20,757 nucleotides of DNA from UMGS1696 sp964623635 (GTDB lineage Bacteria; Bacillota; Clostridia; Oscillospirales; CAG-272). The stretch covers positions 1-20,757 of the forward strand of contig CAZUUA010000034.1 in NCBI GenBank assembly GCA_964623635.1, in the 5' to 3' direction. Each line of letters opens with the position of its first letter. Position 1 is the first letter of the stretch. The notes beneath the pieces are model-generated. The model worked only from the letters and a program-made list of their open reading frames with translations, was not told the DNA's origin and ran no database searches. Positions 5,967 to 13,602 of this stretch are shown in pieces. The translations under genes and the position numbers were made by a program.

Positions 5967-7823
5967 TTAACCGAGAAACTGCTTGTGCCAGGTCAGGAAG
6001 GTGAACACCGTCCAGATCTTCCGCTGGTTCATAGCGATGCCGTTTCTGTGATCGTCCAGCAGCTTCACGAGCTTTTGTGTGTCAAAATACTGCTCTGCCA
6101 CCGGCGAGGTGAAGTCGGCTTTGATCTGGTCGTAAAGACCGTCTGCCTTGACCCAGTCCCGGATGGGCACCGGGAAACCCTTCTTCGGCCGATTTGCCCA
6201 TTCTGCTGGCAAGGTCTTTCGGGACGCTGCACGGAGTACCGCCTTGGTGGTATTGTCACGGAGCTTGTAGTTCACCGGCAAATGCCCGGCTTCTTCCATC
6301 AGCAGCTTGTCTAAATAGGGCACACGTAGCTCCAGAGAATGGGCCATGCTCATTTTGTCGGCCTTCAGCAGAATATCGCCGGGTAGCCACAGGTGCATAT
6401 CCAGGTATTGCTTTTTCTCCGGTTCCGACAGATCCTTCACCCGGTCGTAAATGGGCGTGGTCAGGTCGGCAACAGAATATCCCTTTTGGTATGCGGGCTT
6501 TAGGATGTCCAGTGCCTCTTGTTCCGGGAACACCAACGCCTGCCCGATGAAGTATTTTTCCGGGATCCCACTGCCCTTGATGAGAAAATCGTGTCCCTTG
6601 AAGTAGGGCAGACCGGATGCCACGTTGCCAGCCAGATGCCGCAGCGGAGCGGGTACGTGCTTGTACTTCTGCATCAGCGGTGAGTCGGCGTACCATTCGT
6701 ATCCGGCGTAAATTTCGTCCGCACCTTCCCCGGACAGCACCACCGTTACGTGCTCCGACGCCAGCTTGGCAAGAAAATACAGCGGCACAGAAGACGGATT
6801 GGACTGTGGCTCGTCCATGTGGTACTGGATCTTGCCGAACGCATCTAAGCATTCTTCCCCGGACAGGTGTCGCCACAGGTGCCGGATCCCCAGAATGTCG
6901 GACAGGGCTCTTGCTTCTCCGGTCTCGTCAAATTTTTCGCCACCGGCAAAGCCCACCGAGAAGGTGTTCTCCGGCATCAGGCAAGCGGTGATGTAGCTGG
7001 AGTCCACGCCGCCGGACAGAAAGGCACCCACAGGCACGTCACTGATCCGGTGTGCTGCGACCGATTCCCGGACACGTGCATCGATGGCGGCTGCACAGTC
7101 CTCGTAGGAAGCAGTTGTCTTGTCCCGGAAGGAAACATCCCAGTACCGCTCCTTGTGGAACACGCCGTTTTCCCAAGTGAAATAGTGGGCAGGCGGCAGC
7201 TTGTAGGTACCGTTAAAAAAGGTCTCCTCCCCGGCCGAATACTGGAAGGTCAAATAGGCTCGGAGCGCATTGGGGTTCATCTCACGCCGGAAGGCCGGAT
7301 GCTCCAAGAATGCTTTGATCTCCGAACCGAACAGAAAGGTATCTTTCTCCGGCATGGTGTAATAAAAAGGCTTGATACCAAAGGGATCTCGTGCGCCAAA
7401 GAGCCGGTTTTTCCGTCTGTCGTGGATCACAAAGGCGAACATACCTCGGAGCTTTTCCACGATCTTTTCGCCGTATTCCTCGTAACCGTGGAGAATGACC
7501 TCGGTGTCGCAGCGGGTGCGGAACACGTGACCGGCCTCGATCAGGGTCTGCCGCAGCTCCATGTAGTTGTAGATCTCTCCGTTGAATACGATGACCACAG
7601 AGCCGTCTTCGTTGTACATGGGCTGGGATCCGTCTGCCAAGTCGATGATGGACAGTCGGCGAAAGCCCAGTGCCACCGGGGTCAGTTCCCCCTCGAAGGG
7701 GTCGTCGTCCGAAAAATAGAAACCACCGGAATCGGGTCCACGATGCACGATGCGCTCTGCCATACGGGACAGCACCTCACGTTTGTGCTCGATCCTTCCG
7801 GTAAAACCAATAAATCCACACAT
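5967..7823 (-). CDS. asnB: Asparagine synthase (glutamine-hydrolysing), AsnB family
   Basis: This two-domain amidotransferase uses glutamine to amidate an aspartate carboxylate with ATP. The 618-residue length is normal for the family. The N-terminal glutaminase has catalytic Cys2 in MCGFIGF, RGPDSGG (28-34), NGEIYN (81-86) and the CDTEV aspartate at 106. The synthetase half has the pyrophosphate loop FLSGGVDSS (268-276) and VLSGEGADE further on. Conserved ends such as LRVPYLD and RPKKGFPVP are present. The start is ATG TGT GGA after an AGGGAG site. It is the first gene of the minus-strand run, 45 bp before the glycosidase-like gene. AsnB-family proteins also amidate peptidoglycan: L. lactis AsnH acts on cross-bridge D-Asp and B. 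subtilis AsnB on meso-DAP. A cell-wall role is therefore plausible beside ordinary asparagine synthesis. Confidence 0.93.
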   Translation of the reverse strand: MCGFIGFTGRIEHKREVLSRMAERIVHRGPDSGGFYFSDDDPFEGELTPVALGFRRLSIIDLADGSQPMYNEDGSVVIVFNGEIYNYMELRQTLIEAGHVFRTRCDTEVILHGYEEYGEKIVEKLRGMFAFVIHDRRKNRLFGARDPFGIKPFYYTMPEKDTFLFGSEIKAFLEHPAFRREMNPNALRAYLTFQYSAGEETFFNGTYKLPPAHYFTWENGVFHKERYWDVSFRDKTTASYEDCAAAIDARVRESVAAHRISDVPVGAFLSGGVDSSYITACLMPENTFSVGFAGGEKFDETGEARALSDILGIRHLWRHLSGEECLDAFGKIQYHMDEPQSNPSSVPLYFLAKLASEHVTVVLSGEGADEIYAGYEWYADSPLMQKYKHVPAPLRHLAGNVASGLPYFKGHDFLIKGSGIPEKYFIGQALVFPEQEALDILKPAYQKGYSVADLTTPIYDRVKDLSEPEKKQYLDMHLWLPGDILLKADKMSMAHSLELRVPYLDKLLMEEAGHLPVNYKLRDNTTKAVLRAASRKTLPAEWANRPKKGFPVPIRDWVKADGLYDQIKADFTSPVAEQYFDTQKLVKLLDDHRNGIAMNQRKIWTVFTFLTWHKQFLG

Positions 7824-7879
7824 ATATTATAAACTCCCTTGATTTGCGTAATGCAAGCGTTATCTGGCACAAGACAGAT

Positions 7880-7908
7880 AGAATGTAGCGTTCAGAATGT
7901 TCCATTCT
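7880..7908. promoter_or_regulatory. Candidate operator dyad at the asnB start site
   Basis: AGAATG-TTC-CATTCT (7894-7908) is a perfect 6-bp inverted repeat lying immediately downstream of the asnB -10, over the predicted start site. A further direct copy of AGAATGT begins at 7880, 14 bp away. Repression by steric block is an inference; the regulator is unknown. Confidence 0.4.
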
Positions 7909-7914
7909 ATTATA
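7909..7914 (-). promoter_or_regulatory. Candidate promoter (extended -10) of the asnB-murE gene run
   Basis: The minus strand reads TGGTATAAT, a perfect -10 hexamer with a TGn extension. The position 17 bp upstream is only a T run, so the -35 is poor and the extended -10 would have to carry recognition. The start site would fall near 7902, giving a leader of about 80 bases before the asnB ATG. Confidence 0.6.
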
Positions 7915-8218
7915 CCACACATAAGCCGGAAAAAAAAGGGGGACACTGTGAAAAATTTCCCCATTTCGAGCATAGGATCGTGGTCACTTTTTTCTGTATC
8001 CCTTTTGGAACAAAAACAGGTGGAGATCGCATTTCTACATGTCGTTACCATCAATTTTACCGTTTGCGCACTCGTGACACTCATTGGCTGTGGTCTTACG
8101 GAATTGGTGTGTACCTTGTAGTGTCGAACGAAACGGTGTCGTATTCTAATAAGGGTCTGGTAAGCTATGCTTGGCATGTAGTAAATGCTACAAAACTTGG
8201 GAAATTTGCTGAAATATC

Positions 8219-8247
8219 TTGACAAGGACAGTACAGGGTGGTATACT
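8219..8247 (+). promoter_or_regulatory. Promoter of the secreted beta-sandwich protein gene
   Basis: TTGACA (8219-8224), a 17-bp spacer ending TGG, and TATACT (8242-8247) form a near-consensus vegetative promoter with extended -10, about 55 bp upstream of the start codon. Confidence 0.9.
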
Positions 8248-8302
8248 ATGCATGAGTTGCCGTGACGTATGGAAGAACACGGCTACAGAAAGGATGTAAA
8301 GT

Positions 8303-8959
8303 ATGAAAAAACTGTTTGTTTGCCTCATGGCGATCGTATGTGTACTCAGTACCACGGTTTTGGCAGCCGGAGACATCACCTTCCGGGACAGCGAACCAAA
8401 TGATCTGGGCGAATTTGTACTGGAGGTCGGACCGGGTGAGGAGGAAATGACGGAGCATACCGGGAATTTCGCCAACCTTGCCGCCGGTGGTGGTAGCTTC
8501 TGCAACAAGATGGAAGGTATCGCACGGTATGAATTTACCGTAGAAAAGGACGGTATCTATTCCTTCGTGGTCGAATATGTTGCAAGAGACGACAAGGATC
8601 GTTCCATTGACGTGGCTCTGGATAGCGTGACCAACAACCAGTTGGTAGACCTCGCCGAATCCAACGACCATAAATGGGCTGTGATCCCCTACGAGCTGAC
8701 CGCTGGCAAGCACGATTTCTTCATCATGGCACCAACGGGCTTTGACGATAGTGTGGTCAAGAGCTGCGACATCTATGGCTGGGATCTGTACCTGACCGAA
8801 GAACTCGTGGAGGAGACGGTGATTGAGACCGAAGCAGAAGCTGCTGCTGCCGAAGAAACGGTAGTGACCGCTCCCCAGACTTGGGATGTAGGCATCGTTG
8901 CCGCTGTAGCAGCCATCGTTTCCGCAGCCGGCTATACCATCAGCAAGAAGGCAAGATAA
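8303..8959 (+). CDS. Secreted, membrane- or wall-anchored protein with CBM6/35-like beta-sandwich
   Basis: A 218-residue exported protein. It has a signal peptide (1-22, MKKLFVCLMAIVCVLSTTVLAA), a beta-rich domain (about 24-160), an acidic Glu/Ala linker (about 165-188) and a C-terminal hydrophobic helix followed by SKKAR. The beta domain carries YEFTVEKDGIYSFVVEY and AGKHDFFIMAP followed by IYGWDLYL, the pattern of carbohydrate-binding-type jelly rolls such as CBM6 and CBM35. I see the pattern but cannot confirm binding. The tail resembles the sortase signals of this bacterial group (xPxTGD, helix, basic end) but reads APQTWD, with Trp194 where Gly is expected. Without sortase processing the helix would still hold it in the membrane. 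The ATG follows GAAAGGA; it is a single-gene transcript with its own promoter and terminator. Confidence 0.75.
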   Translation: MKKLFVCLMAIVCVLSTTVLAAGDITFRDSEPNDLGEFVLEVGPGEEEMTEHTGNFANLAAGGGSFCNKMEGIARYEFTVEKDGIYSFVVEYVARDDKDRSIDVALDSVTNNQLVDLAESNDHKWAVIPYELTAGKHDFFIMAPTGFDDSVVKSCDIYGWDLYLTEELVEETVIETEAEAAAAEETVVTAPQTWDVGIVAAVAAIVSAAGYTISKKAR

Positions 8960-8973
8960 CATTTTCCCAAAAA

Positions 8974-9012
8974 CAAAAACCAGTAGTGACCACCACTGCT
9001 GGTTTTTGTTTT
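8974..9012 (+). terminator. Rho-independent terminator after the 8303 gene
   Basis: A 15-bp stem, 8974-8988 with 8994-9008 (CCAGTAGTG / CACTGCTGG flanked by A and T runs, one G-U pair), closes a five-base loop and runs into TTTTTGTTTT. Confidence 0.9.
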
Positions 9013-9044
9013 GCAAATTTTTTCGACAATTCTTGCGAAACCTA

Positions 9045-9073
9045 TTGACAGTCACGTGAACGTGTGGTATACT
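9045..9073 (+). promoter_or_regulatory. Promoter of the DUF1836-nfeD-flotillin operon
   Basis: TTGACA (9045-9050), a 17-bp spacer ending TGG, and TATACT (9068-9073). The spacer contains the palindrome TCACGTGA (9052-9059). The start site should lie near 9080, which rules out the possible GTG start at 9090 as an efficient one and supports the ATG at 9147. Confidence 0.9.
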
Positions 9074-9089
9074 ATAGATACAGTGAAAA

Positions 9090-9121
9090 GTGGTTAACTT
9101 GAGTGGATCTACGTTAACTAC
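9090..9121. promoter_or_regulatory. Candidate operator: GTTAAC inverted repeat in the leader
   Basis: GTGGTTAAC (9090-9098) and GTTAACTAC (9113-9121) match as inverted arms in 8 of 9 positions, with centres about two helical turns apart. They lie between the promoter and the SD of a gene for a DNA-binding protein, the usual place for an autoregulatory site. Confidence 0.45.
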
Positions 9122-9146
9122 AGAGAGAAAAGGGGGAGGTGACCGC

Positions 9147-9749
9147 ATGGAGCAGGAGAAAACAACGACCACGACCATACAAAGCCGGTTTATCCCCGGC
9201 ACCATTGTGGATCGATCCAAAATGAACGGTGCGGCAGGGGAATCCTTCCTGGACAAGGTGTTCTACATCACCGACGGCATCATGCTGACCCAGGTCCGGG
9301 AGATCACCGGCATCGATGGTACGACACTCCAAAATTGGCTGAAGCGAGGTTGGGTGGCTAGTCCCAGAGGAAAGTATTATACCAAGGAGCATCTGGCACG
9401 GATCCTGCTGATCGCCATGATGCGGGACACCATGCAGCTGGGCAAGATCGCCGAGGTGCTGTCCTACATCAACGGCAAGGTGGGTGACGAGACCGACGAT
9501 ATCATCCCCGAAAGCGTGCTGTATGGCTACGTCTGTCGGGTGGTGGATATTTTGGCAGACGGAGATTCCGCCGGTCTCAATGCACTGGATACAGCGGTGG
9601 ACACGGTGCTGGCCAATTACGAGGAACGATATGCCGGTGCCAAAAAGCGACTGACCCGTGGGATCTCCATCATCGTCACGGCCTATTATGCCACGCTGGT
9701 CAAGCACCATGCCGAGGACATGATCGAGACCTATTGCAGCATAAAATGA
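9147..9749 (+). CDS. DUF1836 (YkrK-like) transcriptional regulator
   Basis: A 200-residue protein of the DUF1836 family. Residues about 36-85 are the diagnostic DNA-binding part: VFYITDGIMLTQVREITGID, then TLQNWLKRGWV and the wing YYTKEHLARI. A helical C-terminal domain follows (DDIIPESVLYGYVCRVVDIL). B. subtilis YkrK, of this family, represses the membrane protease gene htpX. I chose the ATG at 9147 because GGGGGAGG lies eight bases upstream; a GTG at 9090 would add 19 poor residues and sits too close to the start site. It is the first gene of an operon with nfeD and flotillin genes, so control of membrane homeostasis is inferred. The leader dyad GTTAAC may be its own target. Confidence 0.85.
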   Translation: MEQEKTTTTTIQSRFIPGTIVDRSKMNGAAGESFLDKVFYITDGIMLTQVREITGIDGTTLQNWLKRGWVASPRGKYYTKEHLARILLIAMMRDTMQLGKIAEVLSYINGKVGDETDDIIPESVLYGYVCRVVDILADGDSAGLNALDTAVDTVLANYEERYAGAKKRLTRGISIIVTAYYATLVKHHAEDMIETYCSIK

Positions 9750-9815
9750 GCGGTGACCTGCGGATCGTACGATTTTGGCAGTTGATAGACATTGTGTAGA
9801 GAAAGGGTGAATGAT

Positions 9816-10385
9816 ATGATAACCTGGTGGAATAGTTTGGATACGGCGTCGAGGATCTTTGCCATGATCGCCATTCCTTCGACCCTGGTGCTGGTGGTGC
9901 AGACGGTGCTGCTGTTCTTTGGCTTTGACGACGACCTGGACGTAGATGGTGACATCGATATTCCTGACGGTGACGGACTGGTGCTGTTTTCGCTTCGGGG
10001 CATCATGGGCATGGGCGCAGTCGGCGGCTGGAGCGGACTGGTGCTGTACCAGACAGGTCTGCCACTGGCATTGGCAGCGGTGCTGGCACTGATCTTCGGG
10101 TTTCTGACGCTGGTCATCATTGCCTGGCTCATGAAGATCTCCATGCGGCTGCAATCCAGCGGTAATCTGGATCTTGGTTACGCCATTGGCAAGGTGGGAA
10201 CGGTGTACCTGCCCATTCCGGCCTCTATGAAGGGAACAGGTAAGGTCAACATCACCATCCAGGAACGACTGGTGGAAGTGGCTGCCGTCACCGCTGTGGA
10301 TCGCAAGCTGGCCACCGGCGAAAGCGTTCGTGTGGTGGGCACCGATGAGACCGGCGTGCTGGTGGTAGAACCCTTTAGCGAATGA
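9816..10385 (+). CDS. NfeD-family membrane protein (short NfeD1b/YuaF type)
   Basis: A 189-residue integral membrane protein with transmembrane segments at about 14-36, 57-79 and 82-106 and a C-terminal OB-fold domain (about 122-186, from GKVGTVYLPIPASMKGTGKV to GTDETGVLVVEPF). This is the short form without the protease domain. Between the first two helices is a strongly acidic DxDxDG-rich loop (38-53) that could bind calcium, as inference. NfeD proteins pair with SPFH proteins; the flotillin gene starts 36 bp downstream, the same order as yuaF-floT in B. subtilis. The ATG at 9816 has AAAGGGTG at good spacing. Confidence 0.85.
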   Translation: MITWWNSLDTASRIFAMIAIPSTLVLVVQTVLLFFGFDDDLDVDGDIDIPDGDGLVLFSLRGIMGMGAVGGWSGLVLYQTGLPLALAAVLALIFGFLTLVIIAWLMKISMRLQSSGNLDLGYAIGKVGTVYLPIPASMKGTGKVNITIQERLVEVAAVTAVDRKLATGESVRVVGTDETGVLVVEPFSE

Positions 10386-10421
10386 TCTATATTTCATAAA
10401 AATACATAGGAGGAAAACAAT

Positions 10422-11891
10422 ATGCACAGAATTTTTGAGGAATCTATGATGGGTGTGGACTACACCACATCCGCCAGCTTCACGGCATTGGTGCTGGTCT
10501 GCGTCGTGGTACTGCTGCTGCTGACCACCATGATCGTGATCTTTTCCCGGTACCGGAAGTGCCCGTCTGACAAGGTGCTGGTCATCTATGGTAAAGTTGG
10601 CGCCGGACAGGATGGCTCGTCCCGTTCGTCCCGGTGTATCCATGGCGGTGCGGCGTTCATCTGGCCCGTGATCCAGGCTTACGAATACATGGACCTGACG
10701 CCCATCTCCATTTCGGTAGACCTGCGCAATGCCCTGTCCAAGCAGCATATCCGTGTGGACGTACCGTCTCGATTCACCGTTGGTATCTCCACCGAAAACG
10801 GCGTCATGCAGAATGCGGCAGAGCGGCTGCTGGGCATGAAGACCGACGAAATTCGGCAGGTGGCTGAGGATATCATCTTCGGACAGATGCGTCTGATCAT
10901 CGCCACCATGGACATCGAAGAGATCAATGCCGACCGGGATAAGTTCTTAGAAGCTGTATCTACGAACGTAGAAACGGAACTGAAAAAGATCGGTCTGCGG
11001 CTCATCAACGTGAACGTCACCGACATCACCGACGAATCCGGCTACATCGAAGCGCTGGGGCAGGAAGCTGCAGCCCAGGCCATCAACACGGCAAAGGTAT
11101 CCGTGGCAGAAGCGGAACGAAGCGGTGCCATTGGTTCGGCAGAAGCGGAAAGAGAAAAGCGTATCCGGGTGTCCCAGTCCAACTCGGCAGCGGTGGCCGG
11201 TGAAAACGAAGCCAGAGTACAGATCGCCGAATCGGAAGCTCTGCGCCGGGAAAGAGAAGCCGAAGCCCTCAAGCGTGCTACGGCGGCAGAAAAGATCCAG
11301 ACTGCCAAGGCATTGGAGGAATCCTATGGGGCAGAGCAGGCAGCCGAAATTGCCAGAGCCAATCTGGAGCAGGCTCGACTGGAAGCAGACGTGCTGGTAA
11401 AGGCGCAGATCAAGAAGAAGGAACTGGAACTGCAAGCCGAAGCAGAGGCAGAGCAGATCCGTCGTAAGGCCAAAGGTGAAGCGGATGCTACGCTGATGAA
11501 GATGCAGGCAGAGGCCGATGGTCTCCGAGAGATCCTCATGAAGCAGGCCGAAGGTTTTGCCGAGATCGTGCGGTCTGCCGGTGGGGAATCCAACGATGCC
11601 ATTCGCCTGATGTTGGCCGACAAGATGGAAGAGCTGACCCGGATCCAGGTGGACGCCATCAAGAACCTGAAGATCGACAAGATCACGGTGTGGGACGGTG
11701 GTGCCCAATCGGCCGACGGAAAGGGAACCACGGCAAACTTTGTGTCGGGCCTGATGAAGTCGATCCCGCCGATGAACGAAATGTTCAACATGGCCGGTAT
11801 GCAGCTGCCGGAATTCTTAGGCAAGCCGGTGGAAGAAGCGAAGGAAGCCACGATTGCCCAGACAAGCGAAGAAGAAACCAAGACGAAATAA
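10422..11891 (+). CDS. floT: Flotillin-like SPFH protein
   Basis: A membrane scaffold protein of functional microdomains, 489 residues, close to B. subtilis FloT. One transmembrane helix (19-41) sits near the N-terminus. An SPFH/PHB domain follows at about 48-225 (KVLVIYGKVGAG, IRVDVPSRFTVGI, LRLINVNVTDITDESGY). A long coiled coil at about 225-390 is rich in Glu/Ala repeats (AEAERSGAIGSAEAEREKRI, AEAEAEQIRRKAKGEAD), and a C-terminal oligomerisation tail includes IPPMNEMFNMAGMQLPEF. The SD AGGAGG is eight bases upstream. It is the last gene of the operon and is followed by a long double-stem terminator. It would assemble with the NfeD partner encoded just upstream. Confidence 0.93.
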   Translation: MHRIFEESMMGVDYTTSASFTALVLVCVVVLLLLTTMIVIFSRYRKCPSDKVLVIYGKVGAGQDGSSRSSRCIHGGAAFIWPVIQAYEYMDLTPISISVDLRNALSKQHIRVDVPSRFTVGISTENGVMQNAAERLLGMKTDEIRQVAEDIIFGQMRLIIATMDIEEINADRDKFLEAVSTNVETELKKIGLRLINVNVTDITDESGYIEALGQEAAAQAINTAKVSVAEAERSGAIGSAEAEREKRIRVSQSNSAAVAGENEARVQIAESEALRREREAEALKRATAAEKIQTAKALEESYGAEQAAEIARANLEQARLEADVLVKAQIKKKELELQAEAEAEQIRRKAKGEADATLMKMQAEADGLREILMKQAEGFAEIVRSAGGESNDAIRLMLADKMEELTRIQVDAIKNLKIDKITVWDGGAQSADGKGTTANFVSGLMKSIPPMNEMFNMAGMQLPEFLGKPVEEAKEATIAQTSEEETKTK

Positions 11892-11913
11892 CGATCACCT
11901 CCATTGATATGAT

Positions 11914-11978
11914 CCCCTTAGAGTAGACACTTGAAAAAACAAAAAGTTTTCAAGCCTACTTTAAGGGGGTTATTTTTT
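11914..11978 (+). terminator. Long two-part terminator after the flotillin gene
   Basis: An outer 13-bp stem, CCCCTTAGAGTAG with CTACTTTAAGGGG (one G-U pair), encloses an inner 8-bp stem CTTGAAAA / TTTTCAAG. The structure ends in TATTTTTT. Confidence 0.9.
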
Positions 11979-11987
11979 CCATATCGA

Positions 11988-12016
11988 TTGACATTCTTCC
12001 CACATCGTGTTATACT
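11988..12016 (+). promoter_or_regulatory. Promoter of the phosphoesterase operon
   Basis: TTGACA (11988-11993), a 17-bp spacer ending TGT, and TATACT (12011-12016), about 70 bp upstream of the ATG. It begins ten bases after the T run of the previous terminator. Confidence 0.9.
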
Positions 12017-12085
12017 ATAGTCAACGCTGATCACGGTTCATCAGCACGGACTATACAAAAATATCTATTCCCCTGGAGGTGCCAT

Positions 12086-13090
12086 ATGGCAGAACCCATC
12101 GAATCTATCCTTACGCTGAACCAAGATATGGAGCCGTATGTGATCCAGTCTTCCGCTACCCGTACCGCATTCTTCAAGCAGATCCATACGGAAGCCTATG
12201 CGCCGCTGCAGTTCGTGCACCTGTCCGATATGCATGACGTGCCGGAGCTTTGGGATCGCATGGTGGAGTATGTGAACCACTACAGCGACTACATCTCCTT
12301 TGCCATCCACACCGGCGACTACTGCGGCAATTCCCAAAAGGATTACGCCGACTGCTATGGCGAAGGTACGCCCTGTGTGCGGCCTATCTTCAACTGCGTG
12401 GGCAACCATGACACCGTGTCCTACGACGGCACCTACCATCCTTGCACCAAAAAATCGGCACACGATCTGCTGTTCAACCATACGGAAAACTGGGACGCCA
12501 CCTTCATGGACATCCCCGACTCCATGACCTATTACCGGGACTTTCCCGAATCGGGCATCCGGCTCATCGTGCTGGATCTGTACTACGACAAGGAAGCCCA
12601 GTGCGATTGGCTCCAGGCGGTGCTGGCAGACGCTATCAAGAAGGATCTGGCTGTGGTCTCTGCGATGCATGAGGCGACCGCTAACGTGGAGAACACCTAC
12701 GACGTGACCTTCCACACCTACAACGATTATATCTCACTGTGCGGCAAGCTGCCCCAGATGGTGTTCGAGCCATTCTTTGTCCGGTTCCGGGAAGCCGGTG
12801 GCTGCTACATCTGCAATCTGGCCGGTCATGAGCATCACGATCTGTTCGGGCTGACCGAGGCCGGGATCCTCAACGTGATCGTACCCTGCGCCACAAGCTG
12901 GGCCGGTTGGAGCGACGGCAAGCGTGTCCGTGGCACCCGAACCTACGACTGCTTCAACGTCATGTGCATCGACCGGAACCTGGGCATTCTGAAGCTGGTA
13001 CGGATCGGCGACCAACTGGATCACTACCTGCGCACCAAGCGTGTGTTGTGCTTCGATTACGTCCACGGCAAGGTGATCAGCAACAGCTAA
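12086..13090 (+). CDS. Calcineurin-like metallophosphoesterase
   Basis: A 334-residue cytoplasmic protein with the full set of metallophosphoesterase metal ligands: DMH (Asp48, His50) in HLSDMHD, GD (Asp78) in HTGDYCG, GNHD (106-109), His195 in SAMHEAT, and GHEHHD (247-252). The enzyme should use a dinuclear metal centre to hydrolyse a phosphomono- or diester; the substrate cannot be read from the sequence. There is no signal peptide or membrane helix. The ATG follows CTGGAGG. The next gene starts 57 bp downstream on the same strand. Confidence 0.88.
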   Translation: MAEPIESILTLNQDMEPYVIQSSATRTAFFKQIHTEAYAPLQFVHLSDMHDVPELWDRMVEYVNHYSDYISFAIHTGDYCGNSQKDYADCYGEGTPCVRPIFNCVGNHDTVSYDGTYHPCTKKSAHDLLFNHTENWDATFMDIPDSMTYYRDFPESGIRLIVLDLYYDKEAQCDWLQAVLADAIKKDLAVVSAMHEATANVENTYDVTFHTYNDYISLCGKLPQMVFEPFFVRFREAGGCYICNLAGHEHHDLFGLTEAGILNVIVPCATSWAGWSDGKRVRGTRTYDCFNVMCIDRNLGILKLVRIGDQLDHYLRTKRVLCFDYVHGKVISNS

Positions 13091-13147
13091 GGCACCTTTT
13101 GTGTATAACGCCATACCTTTCCGGGAAAACTGCACGGGGGTGATGGT

Positions 13148-13552
13148 ATGGAGAAGGAAGCTATTCCGTTAACGGAATACGTATATATCGGTGTGGTCGG
13201 CGGCACAGCGTATGCATTTTTGGAGATTTTGTGGCGTGGCTACACCCATTGGTCCATGATCGTGGCTGGTATGCTGGCAGCTGTATTCTTGTATTGGTGC
13301 GGTGCTGCGATGGTAGCACGGCCACTGTGGCTGCGGTGCCTTGTGGGTGCTTTGGGCATCACGGCGGTGGAGTTTGCCATTGGCTGTGTGGTGAACCTGT
13401 GGTGGCAGCTGGGCGTATGGGATTATTCCGCACTGCCGGGCAATGTGCTGGGACAGATCTGTCCGCTGTTTACCGGCCTGTGGTGCGGATTGTGCATTCC
13501 GGCCTATTGGCTCTGCGGCGTGGTGCGGCGTGCCTGGCGTGAGGCTGCGTGA
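13148..13552 (+). CDS. Small membrane protein, CmpB-type (putative ABC transporter permease, PF06541-like)
   Basis: A 134-residue integral membrane protein with about four hydrophobic helices and the motif VWDYSALPGNVLGQICPLF (near 92-110), characteristic of the family annotated as ABC_trans_CmpB. No partner ATPase or binding protein is adjacent, so the transporter label is only a family name; the role is unknown. The ATG follows GGGGGTG. It is probably co-transcribed with the phosphoesterase gene upstream and the MBL hydrolase gene 50 bp downstream. Confidence 0.75.
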   Translation: MEKEAIPLTEYVYIGVVGGTAYAFLEILWRGYTHWSMIVAGMLAAVFLYWCGAAMVARPLWLRCLVGALGITAVEFAIGCVVNLWWQLGVWDYSALPGNVLGQICPLFTGLWCGLCIPAYWLCGVVRRAWREAA

Positions 13553-13602
13553 CGGAAAAAGGCTTTGCACTTTGTAATGATAACTTTTTGATAAGATGAA
13601 AT

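Larger units (their letters stand above)
7824..8218. other. Divergent intergenic region between asnB and the 8303 gene
   Basis: About 400 bp without a credible gene on either strand: translations are low-complexity and lack SD sites. It contains the asnB SD, an extended -10 and a dyad on the asnB side. On the other side there is only AT-rich sequence up to the promoter at 8219. ATCTG/CAGAT arms at about 7863-7880 could form a small hairpin in the asnB leader. Confidence 0.5.

Noticed and set aside
6867..7832. Plus-strand frame of 321 codons opposite asnB
   Set aside because: asnB is unambiguous on the minus strand; this frame has no start signal or family features.
7839..8225. Frames on both strands in the asnB upstream region
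   Set aside because: They overlap promoter and operator signals, overlap one another, and show no SD or coding character.
8246..9256. Minus-strand frame of over 300 codons opposite the secreted protein gene
   Set aside because: It crosses a terminator and a promoter and is antisense to a gene with signal peptide, SD and anchor.
9114..10748. A long open minus-strand frame of over 500 codons
   Set aside because: It lies wholly antisense to the DUF1836, NfeD and flotillin genes, is rich in His and Gln as expected for a shadow frame of GC-rich genes, and has no SD or domain.
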